The notes below the pieces were generated by a model. It saw only the letters and a list, made by a program, of their open reading frames with translations. It made no database searches and was not told the DNA's origin. DNA of 64,000 nt from Ptychodera flava. Taxonomy: Eukaryota > Hemichordata > Enteropneusta > Ptychoderidae. The stretch lies in NCBI RefSeq assembly GCF_041260155.1, contig NC_091938.1:16131219-16195218 (forward strand), given 5' to 3'. The translations under genes and the position numbers were made by a program. Shown piece by piece: positions 37,816 through 49,400 of this stretch (position 1 is its first letter; the number at the start of each line of letters is the position of its first letter).

Positions 37816-40457
37816 ATTTTTACTTGTGGATCTGGCCGTGTTGTGTAGAATTTTACTTTTAACACATGAAAGTGATCTTGAAAGTGCCAGGTTGAACATT
37901 ATTACATGCCTTGATGTGAGTGCAAATCAGTGCATTGATTTGAATAGGAACATCTGGGGTATAAGTTGGCTGGTGAATGATGTACTGACCGGTTTCCATG
38001 GTTACCCGGTGCAGTGAAGCCCTTCAATGTTTTTTGACGTTGGAGTAGATGCTTAATGCTAGACGTAAAATATCCATGTGCTCACTCCTATTTTGACTTT
38101 TGTTTGATGCTGGTCGATAATTAAAAATTGTTTGAAAATGCCCTGCATTTAACTAAATGTCATATAACATTGACTATGAAGAGAAATGTAATAAAAATAT
38201 TATTGCCTGAATACTCTGCAGGAGACAATTTGCCATCCTAGGGTTGGGCAAATTGTCACCTATTCTCAGGCACATAAACCCATGTATTCAAGCAATAATA
38301 TATATTGTACTGGTATGGTCATCCTGATTTCAGTCGGTGTACACTTTTATTCATTCAACAATATGTCAACAGACACCAGGTCCAAACAAATGCAAAAACA
38401 AAATAAATAAGATTACAAATACATACTAAAATTCTTTAATTGCACCTCTATTGTGTCATCTACAGTTTTTCAAATTATTACAAGAAAACTTCGATGTAAA
38501 AATGAATACATAGGAATATATGGTGAAGTACTCTAGGTTGTCAATGAAAAAGTGCATTTGAAGAAGTGAGGAGTTTGCACAGAGAAATATGAGCTTGCAC
38601 TGCGTGACAACAATGTGTAGTTCTATCTTCCTCAAAGCAGAAAGTTTTAAACTTGCTCAAACATTCCTTGAGAAAACTCAAAACTCAAACTATTCTCATT
38701 GACAATTAAGAATAAATATCTGGTTTCACCAGGAAAATTTTGGGATTACAAGATCAAAGTACCTTATTTTACAGATGTCTAAAATTCAAAATGGCCACCA
38801 ACTGGTACAACCTGTGTTAACACTGTGGCAGAAAAATAATATTTTCTATTTTCACATAAACAAGATAAAAACAAGCTCTTTAAACAAAGTGAAAGACAAA
38901 AAACAAGTTCTTCAAACAAAGTGAGTTCATACCACCAGCAGACAAGGAAAGTGTAAAAAGTTGCGTCTGTAAAACTATCCCTTTGTCCTGTGAGACCCAC
39001 ATATATGCAGTTACATACAGCAACTATGTATTGCACACCATTGGTATTCAGCTGCTACCCTTTACTCTTAAAAGCCTAGTTTAAAGTCAGCAAAGAATAG
39101 ACACAATGTATAATGGTCAAATCAGATAGATACAAACATATGAAAATAAATTTTAAAAAAAATATTACAAAGGAAGGCATGGGAACATGTCATGAACATA
39201 CTGCAATTTTGGCATTGTTGATTTCACCACAACATGTTCCACCCATGTCTGTAGATCTCCACTTATACTGGACTTCTAGTGTTTTATTGTTCAGCCTTCT
39301 AAAAGAAGCCCAGTGGCTATTTGGCAAAATTATTCAGACTGGTAGGAGGGCATGCTATTCATTCTTGAAACTTCTCAATAAATAAACTTACCTTGAGTTT
39401 TTTTTGACAGTTACTGACCATTCGAAATTTTGATAAAATTCCAGTCAAACTTTCAGAAAACATTACAGGAATTACTGATCGGTACTTCAGAATGCTGTAT
39501 GGTCAGATTGATAAATTACAAGTATTAATGCCTTGTGTAACACCATTTCTTTAATTGTAAACTTAATGCATGGCTCATGCAGATGTCCAAGTCTGACAAT
39601 CACATGAACTGTGAGGAAAGCTATATTACCAACTTCAACTCTATACTGTGTTTAGAACTAGATTTATTAAGGGTAATGATACACTGAGCTTACTCGACAA
39701 AAATTTTTATTGTAGATCCTACTTCTTGAGTAACATCAACTTGAGAGTATGTGCTACATATAATAATTTAAGTAGCTTACCGTAGATGTATAAAACTAAT
39801 CAATATTATCATTATACACCCATTCCTGTAAAATTACAATACAGTGACAATAGCATACATTTTATACTTTTTGTAAAATAAATTTCTCGTGGAACACAAA
39901 TATTTATATCAATATTGGCATTCTCGGGTGATAAACATCTTTTAATCTGAATATAGCACCTTATGTTTGTAAATTCTCTGCAGACAGTGGTCAATATTAA
40001 AAATCTTACTATAAACATTATACATATCACACTTTTTATTCTTATACTATGATCAGCACCACAAAACATTTTTTATCAAATATTATATATGTAACTAGCA
40101 CAGACTTTCACTAATTCTATGTTGCTGGTAGGAGCAGTCTGAGAGCATGCTCACAACCAATAGGGTGACCCCTATTGCTGGCACTTTTTCACACAAAGGT
40201 GGCAATGAATGCCAGAATTCAAGAACTTCTCTACACAAGTTGGCTGGGCCTAAATTTCGATGGTGGAAAGTGAATAAAATAACATGATTTCTGGGTTAAA
40301 TATCATGGATTTAAATAATCCATTTTGCATAGTATGGAATTTGGCAGAAATTTAGAAAACGGTAATGCTGACTTTCTGAACTTTGTGATGTAATTTTCTT
40401 TTAAAAGGAGCGTTTCAACTCCTTTTCTTAATTCTTGGATTAATCTTCTCATCTCTG
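37816..40457. other. Intergenic region between convergent SOSS-B and GT47 genes
   Basis: I see no exon. The two genes converge here, so both 3' ends lie in it. An AATAAA on the minus strand at about 40034-40040 could end the GT47 transcript. Short open frames have no supporting features. Confidence 0.5.
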
Positions 40458-43400
40458 TCACTGTTTGTATTTGATGACGTGTCTTTTATTCCATAGTTCA
40501 TACAACACCATGTGAAATGCGTCGTATGGCTTTGGTGGGTTGTTCCAGGACAGGAAAGCATAATTCTGGGCCAGTGCAGCTTGTTTCTTGGACAATTCTT
40601 TCAAAGATATAGATGTCAAGATTTGCTTGACGTCAGCAATCTGAGAAGAGAAAATTGAAAGAGCCCACTGTGACACCTTTAACTGTTCAATGAGAAAATA
40701 CAGGGTTATGAGTGTTACCAGTTTTAATGTGTATGATTATAATGCCATCATCATTAAATTTGCATACTTCTCGTAAAGGAGGCTTTGTATGGTGTGAAAT
40801 TAACCTCCTTGGGCAGCATAAATTATCAACTTTTTGGAATATTTAAAAACAACCTTTGATAGCGCTTTTAAACCCAAGGGGCTGAATGTGGATGCAAAGG
40901 TCTACTAGTTTGATTGTCATAGTCTGAGAACTGTAAGGCCACATGAGAGACGTCAATAAAGACACTTGTCTATGACTGCAATGCATTTTAAATAATGAAT
41001 GCCGTTGTGTCAAGCTTCCAGCATACCATATATACGGTGAGATATGCTGAGTGACAGAGAAGGCTTGAAATTAAAATTTGACACGCACTTCAGCAGTATT
41101 TGTAAGCAAGATTTATTTTTGCTATGCACTTTTACTTACAAAATAGTAGAACATTACCCATAAGCCATCATTTAGCCAATTAGATATGAAGACAGAAGAA
41201 CAAACGGATGTCTCCCTCTTACCTTAGACTCTGGTATAATGACGGCCATCTTGTTCCAATCAACCACCTCTTGCAATGGTAGATGATAGTAATCAGCAAT
41301 TATGACCGGTACACAGCCAAACCACACAGCATCCATCAGTCTGGGACTCCAAACCTTGCGGATAAGATTAAAAACATAGACACTTTAGTTCATGTTATAT
41401 CACTTCCAAATAATAATATCAAAGAGATGATCTTTCCATTCCAAATTCAGCAGATTAACACTTATTTCTGTTATTGTTTGCCTTTGTGTCAACCTTGTTG
41501 ATAATATGAATGAAGGCAAAGCTATTACACTATTACAGGGTACTGGGAACATTCAATTGTTTCACATGACAGGGTATATACAATCATTACGGCACTTGGT
41601 TGTTCAACTCCATTGTAGATAAAATGACACAGGAAGACAAATGTACCCCTACCTTTTGTCCTCTGAGAATCAAGCAATATTTACTGGTAAGCAGATGACG
41701 TTTATAATTATCATCACTCAAAACTCCATCTATCAACTTGAACTCAGTGTCCTTGGACCATAACTTGTAAAATGCTGGGCGCAGTTGACCTCTGTAAATT
41801 ACAGGATACCATATCATGTAGTTGCACCAAACAAATTCTTAAAATTCATGTTTTTTGTGAAAAATTATATTATAATTTCACCCTAGCAATATTCTAAAGC
41901 AATTTGGATCAGGGTACTGACATTAGATTGGACTAACTACTTCTCTGAACTTTCGGGTAACTTGCTTGGTCAACACTTTTTGAAAACATTTTTATTTACT
42001 GTTTTATTTATGTATAGGGAATAAAATAAACATAACCATCACGATGATACATGTTCGAGTGACAGGAATATGCAGGAAAATGTCTACCTGATGATGGAAA
42101 TAGCGTGTTTGAAAATACTACCAGTCTTGAAAATTACAGCTCAAAAAATCTCAATAATGTGAATGTGAGTTCAGATACTCACAAAGGAAAACAAAGGAAT
42201 GACCCAGATGACTTGAAAGAGGGCAGCGTTGACGGAAAGGTAAAACAGATCAGAATATGGTACATGTACTTGCCTATCTAGTGTACCAGCAAAGAATGCT
42301 AGTGTAGTTCTCAATGAAGGATTACTGTCCCTGCCACCTTTACCAACCTCTGGTAGGATGATTTGTGGATGACCAAGATTGGGTGGCAATGAAATGTCCT
42401 GTCATGGATGAATGTCAACAAAATATGAGGAATATTACTTTAGTTCTAAAATCTCTGAACTTTCAAAGTTTATATGACTGTAGGCAATGACAGTGCTATA
42501 AGCTTGCAGTTCTGTAGCCCATAAATTTCAACTGTGATTTTGGGTGGTCCCACCTATTCTCACCAACTAAAATCACCAAGGAAAGTTAGGGGCTACAAGC
42601 ATTGCAGCAAGTATAAAGCATGATCCAAGCATATGACTATGCAACATTGGATCATCATTGAAATATTAATTTGTAAACGCACCCTTTCCACCAACATGGT
42701 TTAGCCAAAATCAATTGTTACCAATGCTAATTGTGGATCTGTTTACAGGAAAGTGGGGGTATACTGCAGTTAAAGCAAGTACTGATTGATGCATTTTCTG
42801 CCAACATTGCCCTTTGACCATCAAAGAGTACCGACTGACCAGTATCTTACCTTGTGAGGGACGAAGTGTTCATCTTGGTAGTCAGCCGTGTTGACCAATG
42901 AGATGGCGTTCTTCCAAAGGTCTTGGTGAGCCTGTCTGGCCACTTCACTGCCCATGTTGTGACCACATATGTAGAAATGGTCACTGCCAAGACTGGCGTC
43001 CCAGTATGGATAGCTTGGTAATGTTAAAAAGCATTCAGTCAGCTTTGCATCGTGGCAAACATTGATGAAAATATTTGAAAATTTTTAAGAGTACAAACAT
43101 AACTTATATTTCTTCATTTTTAATAGCAATTCTAAAATTTTAATTTCAAGGCTAGGTTTTATTTCATTGCGATAAACTCACCCATACCCATATTCTTGTC
43201 CTTGATATTTTAAACTATGGTAGAAAGACTACTCTATCATAAAAATGCAAGGTTTGAATACTAATTCTTCGAGTTCACTTCACGCTACTGGCAGGGGTAT
43301 TTTTTACTTGATCAATAGGCTTCCGATATGTATGTATAAGTCACTTTTTTGGTCACAGAAATAGTTACTGAAAACATACAGACACCACCGACTCACCATA

Positions 43401-46400
43401 TAAGCTCTTTTTTGGTATTTATACACATACCAAATATGAGCTAAAAATTTACCCTATGCTTATAAAAACTTGAAAGACAAAAAAAAGCACTGATTTGTTT
43501 TTCTATAAATTCAGCTGGGCTGGATTTTTATCAGCTTTATCTCTGCTGAATTAACAAATTGATAAACCAAACTGAACTTTCAAAGGAGAACAAAGGATTA
43601 AAATCAATAAAACAGTCAATGTAAACGCACTAACAGAATGGGAGAATCTGGAATTGAGGATTCCCACTTTAAATTTTCCAAGCATATTCTATCCTTTATC
43701 GGCAAGTTCAGATTCTCGATGGATTGTCTTTTGGCAATCTCATTATGTGTAAGCTTTTCAGAGCAACCTGTTCAAATCATAGTGCAGCCATGATGAATGA
43801 ATCAAATTTAAAATGGATATATACCAGACTGAGAGTTTTAACCCTTTGAGTGCTGTAAATTTTCCCGCCAAAATTTGTGCGTAAAATTTTACCAATTTTT
43901 TATGAATTTATTGAATTTTTTTTGACAATTTTGAACCAAATTGACATTACTTTTCATTGGCTACAGCTTTTGGTCAAAATTTTGGAAAAAATCAGAAAAA
44001 AATTGTCAGGGTTGCATTTTATAAGGGCGGCAAAACTTGACTTTGGCACTCAAAGGGTTAATATAAAATGTCAGCGTATACAGTTGGCTAGTCTTACCTT
44101 TGCTTGATGTACAGAACAACACTCCTCATGGTATTCCCAGCAACTTTCCGTCCCCGTTTGCCATCTGACACGGAGTTTTGGTATGCAGAGCAGCGGGAAG
44201 GGATGAAGAAGAAAGTGGCTTTGCTGGGATCCTACATGTCAGATTACAAGCATTATGGATTTAAGATGGATCAGCGTGAGGATTATGGAATACAAGACTT
44301 AGAGCAAATATGTTGTTTCACAGACTGAAAATCAAACCATTTACATGAAACATGACATGAATATTATAAATATATTAATCACAGTCTACATATATACCGG
44401 TAGTACACTCTTGACAATATAACCTTATGAACTTAGTGTGAAATATCTACTACTTACTACAGAATGGTTTAGCCAAAAGATTAGATGTATGATAGCTTAA
44501 ACAAGATTAATTTCAACTTGGTATTGGTATGATCGATTAAGGTAGAATGTGCCTCGGGGACAGACATTTGGACTCAAACTCTTCCAAATCTTTTCCTATC
44601 TACCACTCGTAGAGGCTCATTTTGAAGCCCTTGGAGTAAGAAAAACTTTCACCGTCTTAGTTTTTTTAAAATCAAAAATTTTATTTTTCTTCATAGAGTT
44701 AACACAGGGATGGCGGCCATTTTGAATTTCCAATATCGGTAAATCTTGGGTATTTTGTTTCTCCAGCACCAAAATTTGCACAGTAACCCCTGATTTTTAT
44801 TCTTGATTTTGAAAGAGAATGGTTGAAAGATCCTCGAGGAAAGTTTGAGCAAAAGTTTAAGTCTTTCACTTTCGAGGCGCATACTACCTTAAACAAGATA
44901 AATTAATACACTACTGAAATAAGAGTTAGAGCACCTTTATCTTGACAAAACCAATGTTAATAATATTTCAAACTGCAAACTTATTAATTTTATTGAACTA
45001 ACTGAACAAATATAAATGTTGGAACAAGAGCCTTACATTGTTGGTTTCCTGCCTTGCTTTGCTATACTTGGCAGATTAAGACAGCTTTGTGTAATACAAA
45101 AAGGGTAGGAATATGACTCAATGAATATACAAACACAAAATACATGTATCACCAGTAATTTTGAAAATCCTGTACCCACTTTTGAGCAATGAGCTTCACT
45201 CTGAGACAGGAAATCACTGAGATAAATGGGTTAAAAATCATCAACATAGGGATGGCCGCTTCAGGGAGGCATCAAGTTTTTGCAAAAAAATACTACTGTG
45301 AAAAAGAACATAAGGCCATATAGAGTAAATTCTTTGTTTGCCATCCTTGGATTTTTGAAAAACCTACCAGCCAGCCAGAGAAAAGAACAACACTGACAAA
45401 AAACACAAGTGTATTAACATAAGCTCATTATTTATTTGGTTTATTTTGGAAAAATATTAATTTCCTTTGTAATAGTGTTAACACTGTGTTTGTTTTCCTA
45501 ATTTTCTCTGAAAACCTACTAGCATGCGGACGGCAAACAAAGAATTTTATTTAAAGCGCCTAAACTACCTTCACAACACAGGTTTGTTTCTTCATGAAGA
45601 TTCCAACACTATCAGCGTTCTGTTACGTTCGTGAACTTCCTTCAAAAATTACTGTACCCAGGATAGTCCATTTCAAGAATACTGGAATATTCAGTTTGAT
45701 TGCTTTTTTTAACATTTTCTTCTGTTTCTCTACATATCCAAAATATACTAATCTCATTACCTTAGTTACAAATGAACTTTGCACCAATAGTTCAGTAAAC
45801 ATGCTTTCCACTCCGTGTTTAGAGTCCTTGAAAGATTTCATATTCGTGCTGATATCATAGATATATATCTTCAGTTTCTTGGTCATTTCTTCGTAAGTTC
45901 TTCTGAGTATTTGTTTTTTGTTTGTGTACAAGTCTAGAATATTCTGTTGAAAGACAAGGAGCTTGGTAAGTATTTCCTCCAATTATGTGATTCATAATAT
46001 CTGTGGGAAGGCCATGCACTTTGGTTACATGAAAATTGGTTGTTAGAAGTATGTTGTCAGACTGGAAAGCTGGCTATAAGGTGCTTTTTAATCTTGCAAG
46101 GGCTGATACAGATGTTGAGAAACGCTACATTTGTGCAGACAGTTGTGTGCATTGGAAACAAAATTTGGGACTGTGTCTGAAAACCCTTCTGATGGCCACT
46201 TTGGTCAATATATTATCCTATGGTTTTTCAACGACATGGTTATAACTTACTTTTTGGAAATTGGTATGGAAAAAATCACGGCTGTATGGACGTGGCAGAG
46301 AGCTGATATGGTATTTGAAAGATGTATGTACGTGTGAAGTGCCCTCCAGGACACTTCTTTCTTTCAGGTCAAAGTGCACAATCTCAGAGTGCGGTAATTT

Positions 46401-49400
46401 AGAATACATCACTGAACCCTCTACCTTCACCCTTTCACCACCATAGTTTGACCCAAAGTTATTGTTACCAAAGGTGATTGTGGACCTGTTTACAGGGATT
46501 TGGGGGTGAACAGGTTGTGTCAATCAGAAATACAATGTGGATTCAGTCGATGCAAATGGGTACGTGATACTCTTCAAGACAAATCAAACACCAGATAGTG
46601 GATACACCATACATGAAAGAGAGGAACGTATCACTAACTAGTCCAATTTCTTTGATGTAAAGATCAGTTTGTCCATGGACAACTTGTAAGACGCTTTTTT
46701 TCAACCAGCCATTGGTATTAAAACCTTTACACTCTTCAAGTGCATTGCAGATCTTCTTCAAGGCGTCCAGATTGTTGGTTCTGATGTTGAACAGATCCTG
46801 TATTGTAGAGAGAAAATCAATTTTTGTATGAAAATACTTGCTTTTGTATAACGCTTTATTATTGACCTTGTCAGACCTGACCTTTCTGGTCGCACATCTG
46901 AATTACCCCTCTGAGGTTCAGACTTGACAAGTCATCGTTGATGACACAGTCCCCACTTGTTAATTGGTAATTTGATTTCAGGTCCTCGGAGAGTGAGGAT
47001 AGAGTCCTTTTCATTGACTGGGTCTGTTATTAAAAATACTGCAATACAGATGAGGCTTAATGGCCAAGAATGAGCTCCATGGTGGTGAAAACATAAAACC
47101 AATCTGGGCTGCCACCCTAATTACAAAAATTGACTCAAGTAGTAATTAATCAATCGCTTGTTGCAAATCATTTTTCATTCAATTATAACACTGACAGATT
47201 ATCACCTGTATCACTGTATCACATTTCATCACCTAGACATCACCCTAATTATAAAAATTCATCAAATATGCAAAAAAGCAATTAATTTGTGCAATACTGA
47301 CATATGTCAATGTGTGATATTAAAACTCTGTGTGAAAAAAATCTGTACAAAGTTTCATCAAATTTGGCACAGTCGTACCAGAAACGGCGCTCTAATCACA
47401 AATTATGCAAATTAGCACTAATTATGCATACCACACCAATATAAATGGACCTCCATATGTATGCCATAGTGTAGTATCCTTGTACTGAGTTTAAAAAGAA
47501 TTGGCTCAGGATATCTGAGATATCTGCATTCATCAGCCCCTATGCATGGACATAGCATTATTCTTTATCATCTCTTAATTTGCCATCCTTGATCCCCTCT
47601 GGATGAATCCTGGAGACCCTGTGGATGGATATCAAATACAACAAATAGAAAAGCCATCACACAGCCATTTTTGATCGGATCATTACACAAATCGGCGTGC
47701 ATATACATGACACAGGGATTAATATATGTACCATCTTTCAATGCAATCGCTCCCAGCATCGCTGAGAAATTTACGTGAACGGACGCGTGGTCATCAAATA
47801 TAGGAAACAAAATGGCTGCCACGCAGCCGTTTTAGACCAGATCAAAACAAAAATCAATGTGCATATGTATAATAGATAGAGTAATCAATGTACCAAGTTT
47901 GAATGGAATCGCTCCCAGCATCACTGAGAAATTTGCTTGAACGTACGCACCGACATCAAATACAGGAAACAAAATGGCCGCCAAGCAGCCATATTGGATC
48001 GGATAACAAAACCAATTGACGTGCATATGTATGACATAGGTAATAATCCTTGTAATAAGTTTGAATGAAATCGCTCCAGGCAGCTCTGAGATATCTGCGT
48101 GAACGGATGGACACACGCATGTACGCACGGACATGACCAAACCTATAAGTTCCCCCCGGACGTTGTCCATGGGGACTAAAAAGGATAATAATAGCATATT
48201 TGCATTTATTTCTGTTAAACATCAATAATGATATAATTGCTTTTGTTTCAGGGTTTTCTGCATACAGAGGGTTATACCAATAAGGTTTTATCGAACGCTC
48301 TTCTAGCATGTTTCAAGATGTCAACCAGATCTTGAATGGTTATAAGGTCAAAATAAAAAATATGTGTATCTCTGTGAACATGTCTTGAGGAACTATTGTA
48401 GGTCCCTCAGGAAGTTTTTTCATTTTTATTTTTACCAGGGTGCGATCTATCAAAAAAAATGCAAAAATTTGTATAATTTTTTAAAATGCAAAATACAAGA
48501 TAACGTCTGTAGATTTGGTTACTGAAAACATAAATATTTCATTATTTGGCCCAAAAAATGACAACATTAATGTCTAAGATTGTCTAACTTTGCTCTTTTA
48601 ACCCTGCTTGTTTTATTGCAAAGCTGATTTGCAGCTAATGATAAACTTAATAGCACTGATCGCAAATGATGTCATGTTTTTCTCTCATTAATATGTATAA
48701 ATAAATATTTGTCTGCATTTTCCACACAAAAGACGAAAATAAAACCTGGTAGAGTTACAGTGGTTACTAAAAGTCACGCTAGTTCATATTTTACGGCTCA
48801 GACTAAAAGCTGCAACAATAGCCGTGCATACAACAACAAAGTTTGTCAGAATTTTAGGCAGCGTTGTCCGAACGTCGCTCGTGTGCAGCTATATTTAGTA
48901 ACAACCCTGAAATCGTGATCAACGCTATTCCTGGTACTTTTGTTGGTATTATTTTTGAAAAATGTGGAAGTTACAAGTATACTGATTCAGCATAAAAATA
49001 AAGGACATTGGTGGAGAGTATAGCAGAATTCATGATGTGTGAGTCAACATACAGGTTTGGCAGAAAACCATAGGGTAGGATGTGAAGTCTTAAAATTGTC
49101 CTGAATACAGTCTGGCATGTGCAGGTTTTTCGGAAAAGCTTTCCTCATAGAGAAATCATTGCATAGAATTCACTATCTTTTGATTCATAAATTTGTATAA
49201 TTTTTTTTACGTGCAAAATCTTGGGTTTTAAATTGCTGAAATTTCCACCATTCGCAGATATTGTTAGAATTGCCCTGAATTTGATTCAAAGGATATATTT
49301 GTCTTGACTTAGCATACACTTGAGGTGAAAGTTATGAGAGAACATTGTTGGTGTAGAGTGTAAAAATGATTACTGTACCAAATAAGTTTAATCTCACTAT

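Noticed and set aside
47568..48309. Minus-strand frames repeating an AAILFPxFD peptide
   Set aside because: They come from the 162-bp tandem array, whose period is divisible by three. There is no start or splice context, and they overlap a GT47 intron.
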